In this document: in pieces, positions 13,502 through 26,342 of the stretch | Numbering within the stretch: position 1 is the stretch's first letter | Layout of the letters: the number at the start of each line of letters is the position of its first letter | Source of the DNA: Blasia pusilla | Lineage: Eukaryota; Marchantiophyta; Marchantiopsida; Blasiales | NCBI GenBank assembly: GCA_050084515.1 | Contig: CM114271.1 | Coordinates: 28,892,001-28,956,000 of the forward strand | DNA: 64,000 nt | Direction of reading: 5' to 3' | The notes under the pieces: model-generated | Told to the model about the DNA's origin: nothing | Databases searched by the model: none | The model's input: only the letters and a program-made list of their open reading frames with translations | Program-made: the position numbers and the translations under genes

Positions 13502-16500
13502 TAAATTCAAAACCCAATTCAAATTGGAGAAACATTACAAAGCACACTTTTGGAATCCTCTTTTGGTGTGACGCTTATTGTGCTCGTTGAAATAAATACA
13601 TGCAATAATGAAAATTTTCTGTGTTTTTTAAAATACAAAGTCCATCACTATTTTTCTATCTTTATCCCTAGCCTCTCATGAGAACATGAGATTAAGAATA
13701 AAGGAGGGGAGGAGGCGATGGAAAAAAAGAGTGTAGGGATTAGTCCTCTCTATTTGTCAAAGGAATACATACACAAAAATAATAAAGACTAGTTGATAAT
13801 GCGTTTGGTAGTTGGATACTATGGGAAAATTAGGAAGATAGAAGGATCCTTTGATTCAAGAGTGGTGGTATGAAATCAATGGATTTTCTCTCTTCATAAG
13901 CCTAGGAGGGAAGAAGATAGATCCTCTCTAAGGAGCTTAAGCGAATCCAATTGGCCTAATACATTGTATGGATAGAATATTAATAGTTTATGTTCTTTTC
14001 GTAAAAGGTGCCCCTCCGTGCTAATCGGCTCATTGTGTGAAATATGTTGTATCATGAGGCCAATAACTTCAAAATAAATCCTCACGAATAGAGTTAAAGC
14101 ATCTCTGTTTTTATGGGCAAGTATACATATAACTAGGTGACATGTAGTTTACAAGGAGGAGATGTAAGAAATGAATAAAGTAGAGGATAAATCTTTTCCT
14201 CTTAAAAAATAGGAAGATGGGGGATTGGAGAAAGATGAAGTAGGGATATTTCATTTAAATTATTCTTCCAAAAGTAAATAAGTGAGAGGGATTGGACAAG
14301 GATTTTTTAATTTAAGTGAGACAAGATTTACACATTAGTGGTGAAGAAGCGGATTAAGGAGGGTGATGAAATTAATTTTCCAAAATAAGGAATTTGAATG
14401 TCTTGGGAAGTTTTTTCATTAAGAGAATTATTTTTCAATATAAGTCCTGATAGAAGAGAGAAGTGGAATGGGAGGGGAGGATGTTCCCAACAAAACAGAA
14501 AGGAAAGGCACACACAACATGGGGATGAGAGGATTTTAAAATTAAGAGGAGGAATACAAGAAAGATGAGAAGGGGAATTGATGTTTTTCATAACTAACTT
14601 GTTTAATTTTAGAAAAGTGCATACAAACTTATAAGAAAAAAGAATTAAATTACGTAATGATTTTACATATTTGAGTAATGAGGTATTGGAGGGGTTTAAA
14701 AAAATTAAATGACGAGGTGGGGAGGAGATCCTTAAATGAAGAGGTGGAAAACGATGACTTTAAAGGAGAATGTAATTTAAAGAAATAAACTTAAGATGCT
14801 TTGCACACACTCCATGGATACACGACTACTACTTTTAAAGGATAGATGATCTTTGGGCATCAAGAAATAAAATTTCTATAGGTAGAGATTTATCACAATA
14901 TGAAACTATGCACTAACATCTTATTACGGAAGAACTCCTTTCTTAAGTTTTCCATCTCTTTCGACACTTGACAAATGATATTTAAGAAACAAGACAAGGA
15001 CTTAAAGGACACATAGTCCTTCGAAAATAAAACTTCATTTTTATAAGCAAAAGCATGATATAAGATGGAATTATAATGTCCCATGCATGACACATATAAT
15101 ATACTAGTAGAATAAGTTATATATGTTGTGCCCAATACCATTGCATAGTAATGTGAGTGGACTAAGTCTTGTCCAGTCTAATCATAATTACTCACAATTG
15201 GCTTTCTTTTTAGCATGACCTCGAGCGTGACAAGTTACAAATCTATAGGTTTAAGAAATAGTATCGTCTTAATTTGCAAATCCTTCCTTGCTTAGCACAT
15301 AGTAGTGGGGCAACAAGAAAATATTCTTGTAGCACGTGCAATAATATTCTTTTGAATCTTTTGGTGCATGATTATTAGTCATATGTAGAGTAGTGGACGT
15401 AAACTATTAGTCTAAAGATATCCATTAGACAACTTAGATCATGTCTAGAGACAATGACCAACATGCCCTGATTTGTAAAGCAAATATGCCCAAGGAAATA
15501 TAACAAGAATTATGCAAATGATAATGATTCACATAAGTATCCATATTATTGCATTAACTTGACTTGTGCAATAGGAACAAAATAGTGACCTAATAAGAAG
15601 AAAATAGTAACATAATACTATTTTGTCCCTCCACCGCTTGTTAACTAACTAAGGTTTGAGAATATTATTATGTGCAAAATTTTGGGGGGTGAGAATAATA
15701 TTCTCATTCCTAGGAGAGGGGAAATGTTTCATTAATGATTGGAGTTTTATTTCGGGGAGGATTGGGTTGTTTATTAATGATCTCAACTTCACCTTTAAGC
15801 TCTAGATGTTATAATTATAATTTAGGAGCAAGGAATGGGAGTGGAGGTGTGAAGTGATTAATTGGCTTGGAAATTATTTTGACATGACAACACACTATTT
15901 AGTCAACAAGTCTTAACCATAAGTGACTAGCATTGCAACATTGCATCTATACTTAGGCATTCATATAATCATGCATTCTCCATTGCATATGGGACTCCTT
16001 AAATAAGTCAAATTAGTTTGTTGTTGCAGAGTGAACAAAGGAGATTATGAATCAATCATATATATACATACTTCATAATATAGTCAACTTTAATAATTGA
16101 AGAAAAATGCCCCACTTTTGGTAAGGACATAAAATCAGATATCACTCATAACTTATTTGAAATTTTTCAGGTAAAGCTTCATTCTAATTTTTGATATTAA
16201 AGCTTCATCATGTCTTTATAGGAGTTTTTTTTTTACGGTTTTTGTGGAATAGAGAAAACATTCATGTACAATCTCCTTCTAACAAGTATGTAATGTCAAG
16301 GAGGTATCGTATTTGTTGTTGCCTCATCAAGAAAAATAACTTTGTTGTTGAAAGGAGGTCGTACAAGTCATTCTCGCTTTAAGATTTTTGTTAACATGGA
16401 TAAAAGTTCTACTTGCAAGTTAGAACCAAAGCCATCTTGTGAGGTTGCAAATATAAGATTCATTACTTTGTTGGATTTCTTTCTAGATTATAATTAACTT

Positions 16501-16525
16501 CATTACATCTTGTATGATATCAGTT

Positions 16526-18033
16526 GATAGTGATGAGGCACATATCATCCAAAATGCAAAGCTTATTACATAGGATGACGCACCTATGATTCATTGTCAA
16601 GTCATTAAGACTGTCAATCGTACATTACAAGATATATTGGAGTTGGTATCTAATGATTTTAGAGAGTTATCATTAGGCGGAAAGCTTATCTCTTTTGGCG
16701 GAGAATTTCATCAAATTCTTCATGTTGTTCGTTGTGGAGATTATTTGTAAATTTTGAAAGTCATAAATGAGAAGTATTATAAATTGTGGAAGCCATAGAA
16801 GTCCTTTATGTTGTTCGTTGTGGAGATCGTTTGTAAATTTAACTGATTCCCTTTATAGTCCCATGTGAGGATGATGAAACTTACAATGAATATGAGAGTC
16901 CAAATTTGGAAGGAAAAATATTTATTTGCTTTGTAAGTATTCATTAAAGTTTGTATAGTAGCAATTTTTTTTCCATATCCAATTAAGGTTGTTGGTTCTT
17001 TGCAAGTCCTACAAATGAATCTAATAGATTTTGCAAATTAGTTGTTAGAGGTTGGAGAGGGTTTTCTTCCTTTCCATTTGGATTTGGGGGATGATATGAT
17101 TCATTTCCAGATAATATGATATCTAAAACTATCAATATCAACAATTTCATTATTATCTTCTATGAGATTGATTTTGAATAGTTTCAAGACATTAATTTTT
17201 AGAAGGATACAGCAAATTTAACACCTAGAAATAAAGATGTGGATAATTTAAATATAGAAGTTATGTTTGGATTTTATGGAAAAGTTAATATTAAAAAAAT
17301 CATTAATTCTTGGATTATTGCAACCCCAAATATAGCAAGATTTTTTAAATAGTAGTTTGTAGTTGTGCCACAACATCCCTTTCATCAGACTATGCTCTCA
17401 CATCCAGCGCTACAATTGGTTTTAAAAATATAACTTTTTCTAATTTTAGAAATTTATGAATAATTTTAGAAATACAATATGCATTTTGGTAAGTGGGAGA
17501 TGCCTTATTGAGAGGGGGTGAGGAAATGGGGAAAGAGCCGCACATTAGTTTATGAAAATGATGCATATGCCTTCAAGATACTTACATGCATTCAGATGGT
17601 ATCTATAGGAGTATATTTATATATGTGCGGATTCAAATTTATATGAGGGGATGTCTCATATTTATCCAATAGAGTTCTCAATACGTGCTTATCTTCAAGA
17701 CTATCATAATTTTTGTTTTTCTCAAATATTGGGCCATCAATCATATTATCGAAAGTATGAATGGAGCAAAAGGACAAGCTAATGGGACACGACTAGTGAT
17801 TGACACATTTGTGTCACATGTGATAGATGTTGAGATCATTATAGGGAGAAATATTGAGTTTTCATCCTAATCATTCTTTTGAATGCATCTTATTCATGCT
17901 TATCTTTTGATCTTCATAACTCTCAATTTGCTATCCGTCGTACTATTGCTACGATTATTCACAAGTCTCGCCATCAAAGTTTTAAATTGGGCACCCACAA
18001 TTATCCCAAGGGGGCTTTCGCGGGCTCTTTATG
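16526..18033 (+). pseudogene. Helitron Pif1-like helicase, degenerate
   Basis: Broken frames give recognisable SF1B helicase blocks in the correct order. Near 16526-16750: AKLIT, a stop where Trp is expected, DDAPMIH (Walker B), then SLGGKLISFGGEFHQILHVV. Near 17030: FAN, stop, LLEVGEG. Near 17215: LTPRNKDVDNLN. Near 17930: QFAIRRTIATIIHKSRHQS, corresponding to the family's QFPVRLAFAMTINKSQGQ. At least two stops fall where the family has Trp, consistent with TGG to TAG mutation. The Rep (HUH) part was not found in the AT-rich DNA upstream. Confidence 0.7.
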
Positions 18034-18259
18034 AGAAATAGGTAGCCCTTTACCTTCCCACTATGGTACTCCCCACGGGCTCCAAATTCCTCGCTCCTCT
18101 CTCTTCCCACTCATTTCTGGTGATATGTAGGAGAGTTTGGACCCCTCAATGCATCTTAGTGTAAAATTTGCTGGTCCTCTTCTTCCATAAACACTTCTAT
18201 CCATTGTTTTTCTCCACACTTCCCGAAGAATTCCCGGTAGGCATTCCCGTCAGCCTCAT

Positions 18260-18833
18260 TTCTCCCTCCAGTTGATGCGCGCGTTTAGCCGGAGTCTAGC
18301 TAGTCAAATTAGAGACAGTTGATGTTAGCGGACGTTGTGGGGAACCAACGCCGACAAACCTCGGGGCATCCTCGGACCGATGGGGATCGAATAGTGACAG
18401 AGCGGTAAGTTCGGAGGGTGGTGAAAACAGATGACTGGTCGGTAATTACGGGGTGTGGTGAATCATCCGCAGCGCCGCTCGGGAATATGCTTCCTGTGCA
18501 ATATCTTTGTCTTCAGCGGTTGTCACTCGCCATTTGTCAGGAAGGAAAAGCGGAAGGAAGCGCAGTTAAAGTCCACGGCTTCCGTGCGATCTCGTTAGGC
18601 GAGTCCAACCTTTCTCCTCCACAAGGGTCAGAAGGGTCTATCTGCGCACTGCGATACAGATCTATTACGTCTGTGTGTGTGTGTTTCGTTTTCCGATTTG
18701 TGTTGGCTTTGGGTCGAGGAGGACGACGTTCAGGGTGTCGAGGCTTTCTCATTGCCTAGATCGCTTGTTGTGTCTGTTGTTGTGGTCGCGACGGAGACGG
18801 AGGAGGACACGGGATTTATGAGAAGAAGGAGCC
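18260..18833 (+). other. Probable promoter / 5' leader of MAF1
   Basis: Base composition changes sharply here from AT-rich to balanced, which marks the boundary between Helitron-derived DNA and host gene. A long leader with GA and GTC-rich stretches precedes the MAF1 ATG at 18834. Short frames in it are not conserved-looking. No TATA box is assigned. Confidence 0.4.
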
Positions 18834-21800
18834 ATGAAGTTTCTCGAATACACCCCGCTTGCACGGTACTGAGGACGGATCCTGGTTCTCCTTGTCTTGT
18901 TGCTTGAGAGTTCAATTCCGGTCGCGGAAAGGCGTGCGAGGTGTTTGGGAACCTGTAGAAACAAATTGTGGTGAGCTTGCTCGACGTGGACAATGTACGA
19001 GGTCACGATGGTTGTTGCCACGTCGTGAAATTTGGTGCAGCGAGTTCACTTTGATTATTTGTGTGGATGCTTATCGAGTGAGACCTTCATTTGTTCCGAC
19101 ATTTTCTCCTGTCAATGAAGAGTTTCATTGACATAGCTCTCTGCGTCTCTTCCCTGGTGTAATTGTGCAGAATAAACGCTTTCTTGTCCCATGTCAATCT
19201 TGGCGACTGCCTCATACAAGGAGCTCTGGAGGCTTACTCCTGTAAGTTTGCAATCGCTGGATACCGTTGAGGTCGCGAATTTGTACTTCTGTCAAGGTTC
19301 TTCAATACTTTTTTCCTCTGTCGACAGTTCGATAAATGCTCCCAATCTTCACGGCAGCATCACATGGCGTGTGATTGGCTTGACGTGCGGGCCATGCTAC
19401 AATAGTACTGAACATTGTCCTGGGGACTTCCGTTTCCGTCGTGAAACCTCGATCTATTAGTTACGCCTGCGGAAGATATTTTTCCCAGTAACACTGACGA
19501 ACATTTAGTGTGGTGTACGAATTGCCTTCCGCGACGTGTCTTGGAAGTGATTGTTTTACCCGGCGGAACCGTAAAAGTTTCCCCAACTTTTGAGATGCCA
19601 GTATGAAAGCTCCAGTTAGAGCTTCCACGAGGATGCGACCTTTACCCTCCCATGTACTCTTTGTTCAGTCCCGTCTTCTTTCTTCTCGCTGATTATCTTT
19701 CTGAACTGGCCGGGAATAGTTGTCCCGTGAGCCTGCTGCTTCTGATCGTGATTCGTCAAGCTTACTATACCCCAAAAACTGTGACGCTTAATGGCCCGGC
19801 TCCTTAAGGCGGGCAGAGTTTGGAGCGTAGAGATCGTGCGGCCACGCTATTCGGTTATTTTTAGGAAAGGTACTGAATGTATGTGGGTTTGGGAAATGTT
19901 TCATAAACAACCTCTATTATCATGGAGTGCCTTCTTGATTTGCAAACACCTCTCTTTCGACACATAGCAACTCGGCAGAAAAAAATGTCTCACACGCTAC
20001 GGGCAACAAGAAAAAAATTTGAATCCCTTCCTTTCACGGGCTGTACACTAATGAAAACTCTCTAAACATTTCATTATTCCTATGCATCGCACGGGCACCG
20101 TACTAGTATTAGAAGATGGTACTGCGATCCAAACGTTGGACGATGTCCTAAAAATCCTGAGAATGCAGCCGTTGTGTCGTAAATTGGTCCCTGGTTGGTC
20201 TCCAAGTACCGATTATTGTTTTCGGTTTACCGAGCTTTGGTAAATGAAATCACGGGTTGACGGTGGAAATACTTGACCTATGTAGGCAAACTGGCAGGCA
20301 TGGACAAAAAGCTGTCCCGGAGTTTAGAGCAAGAGGTCAGTAAACTTCTTCCTCCCTATCACCATTTTAGCTGGAATTCTCTTCTCTCTCAACATTCTAG
20401 GAATAAGAGTCCATGTATCTGGCGTTAAGATTGGCAATGTTTTCTTCCATTGATAAGGCCATCCTAGCTTACGCAAGAGGTATTGCTCTAAAAGTCTCTC
20501 CTATGCTTAACACGCACCTTGTCCCACTTAGTGCGATTTTGGCTTCTTTCTATCATAATCCGTAAGGCATATGTGGACGTCGTCATGGCCAAGGACCATG
20601 CTTTGGTCGGTTTTTTTAAGCCTTTTGGCCAAGACTAATTTGCTTTATGAGGTTTGCTCGTCACAGGTTCTGGATTCGCTTTCATTTCTACCATCGAGTC
20701 TCTCGACATCTCCTGTTGGACCTCTTTCTAGCTCAGCAAGGTGCACCTTTCTGTCCGAAAATTACAATTGACCTCTTCTTAGAACTTACAACCATGCTTA
20801 TCACAAACTTGATTTGTACGTATGATGTGTAGAGGTTTGCTTCACCATGTTTGGAGTTGTAGACTTACCTTAAAATTTGATGCTTTACCAATATAGAATA
20901 ATCACAAGTTGGTTTGTGTTTGTGTTTTGCAGCCGGAAGACATTGATATACCTCATCCTTACTTTGAACCACATGTATCCAGACTACGACTTTAGGTTTG
21001 GACAGCTACTCCTGTTACTTCGTCTGACGGCATGCATTTCCTTCGAGATTATGTGGGTATGAAAGAAGTCGGGTTTGAATCTTCTTTTTGGACTCCTTCA
21101 GACAGGGCTAGGGTTTTCTCCGGGTAATGCTTTGCAAGCTTGAACAGCTGCTTAGCAACCTGACGTTTTGAGGGATGGAAATAGGAATTGTTGTCAAGGG
21201 TTGACAGGCGGTGAAAAACCGTTGCTCCTATTTGGAGCTGAGAGTTCAAATCTCTCCATTTCCTATTTTTCTCAGTGAGTTCGTGAAGCAGAGTTTACTG
21301 AGAATTTTTACAGATACAGGGAGCTCTAGTGCAGAGGGATATCATACCGCCAGAGATTTGAGGTGAGGACTATCAGCTGTGGAGCTCAACATAAATTCTG
21401 CTAAGGAATGTGGGAGAGTTCATTCCACGCCTGACACTTTATCATCTACCCTTCTTGTGCTTCACTTCATAAGACAACTCTTGTCCAACAAAAGTATGTC
21501 ATGAGCTCTGCTGTTGCTGTAAAAAATCCTCACCTTGTAAGACAATACTGCTCTTCTGAGTTAGTAAATGCCTTCCTCCCTCCTTTGTAACTTAAGTGTT
21601 GCGAAGGTTTTAGGCGGAGCATCTTGGTCCCCTGGCAACTCCCTCTCTCAAGAGGACTTTGGTACAACTTTTGTCCACCAAACTTTACTATGGCATCATG
21701 CCTCTCAGTGATGGGCTTCAAGTGTATTCTTCCTGTCTCATCCTCAGCAAAGATTTTCTTGCATGAAAGGAAATTGAAGCAGTATAGCCAAGCTGATAGG

Positions 21801-23606
21801 CTGACAAAAACGCAAGTCAAAGTTCAATTTCATTAGTGGTATTTCTGTTGTGCGTACAGGTTATAGAGAGCGGGCGAGGTTCTGCATATGCGTATTTTGG
21901 GTCTCCTAGACTTGTATGTTCTGTGGAAGTGATTCGGTTGTAGTATATCATGTGGATGTGAACCCCTCGTCTATGCCTTGGAGTGTGATGAGTCTCACCC
22001 CAGTTTTAGCTGGGGGTGCTCGTCCCCTTTTGGATTTTAGTGTCTAGGGCTTGTCTGGACAAGCTCGGTCATAGCAACTTATGTATCCCGGAGGTGCATA
22101 TCTTTCTACAGGTTGTTTGTCTTGCAATTACACCCTTAATACAAAAGCACTTATTGTGGAACTGACACATAGAATTAATTCTCTGCAGGAGCCAATGATT
22201 ATTATACATATCATGTCTGTCTAAAGTGTACAGACTTCATTATACATTACCAAATGAACGTAACCTCCTCAAGTTTTGGCAATTGGCTTGTATACATGTG
22301 ATAGATGGTGAACACTAGATTGAATTTAGTCTGTCCTGATGGTAACTTTAGTCTCACATCCATCCCTCATGTTGCCCTTGGGTTTGCTATTTGTAAACAG
22401 CATGTTGCGGGCTCATCATTTTTCTAAAGAGCATGGGCTGTGTGCTGCAAAGCAGAAAATAGAGCATCTAATGCTCGAAGCTTCCAAGGTAGTATAGTCC
22501 TTTCATTCTGAACAAGTAAGCTGTATATTTGTAAGCTTGATGCTTAGAGCTGCTTGTAAAAGTAGCTAGTACTGAATTTTCTTCTCCTTATTACATCTAC
22601 TGCTAAATAGGTAATGTTGAATGCGATACACATATTCTCAGTGACGAAAACCTGGGGAAAGATCTTTCGTGATAAGGCTTCAAAAGTAAAGATGGATCTG
22701 GTCTATTACTTTTGTTTGCCACCTCTAGGACTACACTTTCACTATCCTTCGTTTTGAAATGCTCTAGTGATTGAGGTTTCCAGAACACTTTCAATTTTGT
22801 TGTGGTCATTGGTGAAAGAGTTACCTAAGTGCTATCAGTCTTCATTCTTATAAGATTTGCATGAGGCACAGATTTGGGCGACAGAGGTGGGAGAAGAAAC
22901 GCCCCTCATGGATTGTCTATGGACAGCCATTGATGAGGTATTTTCTGTGTGAATACCAATGGTCACATTTCATTTGTTCAAAACTGCCCGCAGAGTATCT
23001 AACGAAGTGTGATAGGTTTGAAGTTTCTGCTCATAGTCTACATATTTGGTTTCAGGTAATGGAGCTTGGAGACTGTGATGTGTATTGCTGTGTACCTGAC
23101 TTCGAGGGAGATCCATTTGCTGACAGGGGAAGCATGTAAGTTTAGTGATCTGCCTCTTACTGATGTGAAGGATCCTGAATCTGTCCCTGTGTTCCTTTGC
23201 TAGCTTCATTAGTGTGGAATTAGCACTAAGCTATCACCATATCAGTGGATCTTCTGCTCTCTTGATGCACTTTGGGTCAGCTTCATTTCATCAGTCTCTG
23301 GAGGTTTTTTGATGTGCACAGATGGTCATTCAATTACTTCTTCTACAGCAAGAAGTTGAAGCGTATCTTATGCTTCAGCTGTCGATGCCTGAGGTACATT
23401 TGTGAATTCTGTGTTTGGTATAAACTTTACTAAGATTCCTGGGATTATGGTGACAGCCTGTTCTAAGTTTCAATTCTTGAGAAGTAGTCGGAATATGAAC
23501 TTGTTTGGTTGTTTACAGTAAAACGGCAGTGGACGACTACCCTATTGATGATGATTTGAGCGAAGAAGAATTCGAGTTTGTACAGGGCATGGATTTGGAG
23601 GATTAA
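18834..23606 (+). CDS. MAF1: MAF1, repressor of RNA polymerase III transcription, 10 exons, complete
   Basis: Exons: 18834-18865, 19171-19241, 20286-20335, 20667-20740, 20933-20995, 22401-22488, 22872-22937, 23056-23135, 23322-23393, 23519-23606. All introns are GT-AG, phases agree, and the sum is 684 nt (227 aa), the usual plant MAF1 length. The start MKFLEYTPLA and LEAYSCKLAG form the A box. SRKTLIYLILTLNHMYPDYD (about 76-95) is the B box and WSFNYFFYSKKLKRI (about 176-190) the C box. A short Ser/Pro linker separates A from B, and the tail is acidic (DDYPIDDDLSEEEFEFVQG). MAF1 binds Pol III in the nucleus and blocks its engagement with Brf1/TFIIIB, lowering tRNA and 5S synthesis; in yeast and animals TOR/PKA phosphorylation inactivates it. 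Intron 2 carries a short Helitron. Confidence 0.96.
19913..20106 (+). mobile_element. Short non-autonomous Helitron in MAF1 intron 2
   Basis: The 5' end is TCTATTATCATGGAGTGCC at 19913. The 3' end has an imperfect hairpin (CCTATGC, loop ATC, GCACGGG), then CACCGTA and CTAG at 20103-20106 followed by T. The 3' end is close to the textbook plant Helitron terminus; the 5' end is inferred from its likeness to 26164. The 5' flank is C, not the expected A, so the left boundary is uncertain. It lies between MAF1 exons 2 and 3 and does not disturb splicing. Confidence 0.5.
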
Positions 23607-26163
23607 GATGTTGAGATTGCACCTCCTTTGTACAGAAAATAGATCTTGTATATTGAAGTTCATTGTGTACCACAAGGATGGGAAATAGTCATGAAAGATT
23701 GTGACATAGTATCCAACCCAAATTTTCCTGCATACTGGATGCGGTTGGTGTGTTATCTGAAATCATAGGTAGACAGGATAGCAAGGATCTGTTTGGGAAG
23801 TATATCCAAAGCGCCATAGGTAGACAGGAGAACGAAGATCTTTTGGGGATGCATATCCAAACCTCCATGTTCTTGGACATGCGGTTCGGTCGTGAGGGGT
23901 GTATGGGTCAATGCATGAAGGAGTCACACTTAACAGGGAACGACTTGTTCTCTTTAACTGCCTTCTGCATTTTTTCCTGGAAACAGCCAGCAAATGATTA
24001 ATTGTATATGGCGTTAAAGATGTGCTTTGGGTATTCTCTGGCATCTTTGTAATCTGGTGTATTGATGGGAGTATGAAAAAACGAATGAATGGGTCCATTT
24101 GACCCAGTCAAAACGATGTGAAATCAGCCACTGGGCACGGTTTTGATGGTATTCTTGTACTTCGCTGCGGAAACCAGCACCAGTTTATTGTGGAAACTTG
24201 CGCATCTGTTTGATAGTACATAGCCAATGACGTATGCGACCAAACTCTCCGACAGCAGCTTTCAAAATTACGAGCGATCAAAGTCTCTTGCCTTGGCTGT
24301 GCACGAGAACAGCATGAGACACTTAAAACGGCCGAAACGGTCGACTCCTTATGGTCCTTTTCTTCTCCACGCATGCGGCTATTTGGGATTTAGAGAATCA
24401 GGAGAAGCTCCTACGCGAGGCTGGTGATATTCTTCGAGCTTTCGAGTGTTACAATCTTTATAACTTACCTCCAAAGGCAACCAAAAAGTATTTCAGCAAC
24501 TTGAATCATACTACTTATACTAAAATTTATTTGTTGATGCGCCCATAGTAGGGCACGATGTGATAGAAATTCTGACCTTATGGAGAACAGCTATGAAATT
24601 CTTAATTCATAACTGTAAGTAATTCATCCTCATTAACGACTTTCTAATCTTTCACCCCTTATAACAGGAAAACAAGTTTCCACCCTTTCACTTCTTTATT
24701 CATCTTAAGCAAATCCTTCCAACTTAAACAAAGTAATACGTTTTGTTCTTTAAATTAAAAAAAAAACTAAAATAGAAATTTAACCCTCCTTCCATGGTCC
24801 TCATTTTAAATGTTCACCATAACCTATTTTGTATGGGGTCATAGGGGAGAGGTTTTATTTGGTCATCGTCTCCAATTGAAAAATGAGTTGTCTTTTTTTA
24901 TTACATTAAAATTTTTTTTTACTGAAGACAACGAATCATTATAGTTTGGCATTGAGGCCAAACAAATGGGATTTTGAGGCGACGTGGGATAGTTAGAGAC
25001 CATCTTAGTGGTAGTCATGTTTCTCTTGGCCCGATGACTGATTTTGTCTTTGCTATTGGTGAGTTTAAGCCTTGTTATTCTTGGGACGGATGCGACTTTC
25101 ACGTACTCAACTCTTTGAGTCCCCTAGTATGCATACTTTCTCTTTCCTTAATCTAGTCATTTTCCATGACCTAAATGGATTCCCTTACAAAAACCCCCTA
25201 TAATTTTTTCCTAATGCAATTCCATGAGTGAGATGATTGGAAATGAAAAGACTCAATTACAGAAGTTGATAACATGAATTTAGTATACACATTATGAGTT
25301 TCTAAAATTTAATATTTAAAAATTTGACAAAAAATAGTAAAGATAGATTTCTTTATTATTGCATTTAACTTGGCTTGTGAAAACAACTTCATATATTTTC
25401 CTTTATTAATTCGAGAAAAAAAAGTCATTCCTTTTTCAATCCCCATATTTCAATTAATGAAAGAAAATTATTCATTTCGATCAATTTTTTGGGACAAAAT
25501 ACAGATTAAATTTTTCTCCCAATTAAGCTTTGAAAATTGAAAATAATATACCATTAAAATTTATTTCATGATTTTGAAGAATAATTCTTGTCCAAGTTCA
25601 TTTTTATTATCCTTTTTCATTTTTTTCCCAAAATAGGAATTAAGTTCACCTCCAAACAAAACTTGAAAATTATTTTTTGTATGAATGATTTTGGCACCGG
25701 CCTTCCAAAACTAATTTTAAAATTTCAAAGGACAAAAGATAATGAACAGGTAGGAGGCTTTCGAAGATTTCATTAGGAATTTTAATAATTATATAAAATT
25801 TTTAATTAAATTTTAAATAATAAAATTAGATAATTATTAAAATATTAATAAAAAAATTTAAACCTCTATGAAAAAATTTCGCATATGATACTCTTTCATT
25901 AGTTCTCAAAATGAGTTTACTAACGGCCCTAATATCATGATGTCATTAGTTTAAATTATTTTCAAAATCCTGTTCTAATTTCCATATTTTTTAGTTTGCA
26001 TGAATTTTCCTATTGAATTAAAAAAAACTTTTGTGTGAAAGTTGAGGTTTAAATGAAATGAGTTCATTTCCTCATTTGACATTCTCCAAGGGGTGTTGCA
26101 TATCACAACTCTATTTCCGTTTGTCCACAACATGAAAAGAATGGTGCACTAGTATTGCCCACC
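23607..26163. other. MAF1 3' region and AT-rich intergenic DNA
   Basis: The first few hundred bases are probably MAF1 3' UTR; no canonical AATAAA is obvious. At 23758-23855 a short direct repeat (TAGACAGGA followed by AAGGATCT or GAAGATCT) is seen. From about 24.55 kb the DNA is AT-rich and full of poly(A)/poly(T) runs, like the Helitron-bearing block at 10.7-18 kb. No domain was recognised in any frame. Confidence 0.5.
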
Positions 26164-26342
26164 TCTATATTATTATGGGAGAGTGCACTTGTACGAGGTG
26201 CCTTCCCTTCCGATGACACTTTTTTTTTGGCCTCTAATTGACTGACATGTGTTGTTCTCCCCACTCACCTCTTTTGAAACTCGAGCCTTTGTCTTCTTGA
26301 GCTAATTTTCATTCACCCCGTGGGAACAAGGGCACAAGCTAG
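26164..26342 (+). mobile_element. Second short non-autonomous Helitron candidate
   Basis: The 5' end TCTATATTATTATGGGAG at 26164 resembles the start at 19913, and both are preceded by ACC or AACC. The 3' end has a degenerate hairpin (CCCCGTG, GGAA, CAAGGG), then CACAAG and CTAG at 26339-26342 followed by T. At 179 bp it is close in size to the element in MAF1 intron 2, so both may be one small family mobilised by an autonomous relative. Confidence 0.4.

Larger units (their letters stand above)
10962..18300 (+). mobile_element. Decayed Helitron (5' terminus and helicase remains) in AT-rich block
   Basis: The 5' end TCTATATTACTAAAATAGGA at 10962 follows an A, as Helitron insertion into an AT dinucleotide predicts, and matches the usual plant Helitron start. 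Helicase remains follow at about 16526-18033 on the same strand, near the 3' side where Rep/Hel places its helicase. I cannot place the 3' end with confidence; CTAG followed by T near 18294 lacks a good hairpin. The AT-rich middle holds no readable gene; it includes a 20-bp tandem duplication near 13097-13137. A minus-strand 3' end at 13475 shows that more than one element is mixed here. Confidence 0.5.

Noticed and set aside
18418-19131. Several overlapping frames on both strands around MAF1 exon 1
   Set aside because: Shadows of a leader, a 32-nt first exon and an intron; only the MAF1 frame has family support.
10962-20106. One 9.1-kb Helitron from 10962 to 20106 that captured MAF1 promoter and exons 1-2
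   Set aside because: The termini would allow it, but exons 3-10 of the same intact gene lie outside. A captured 5' part landing exactly beside the rest of its gene is far less likely than two separate Helitrons, and a closer 5' terminus exists at 19913.
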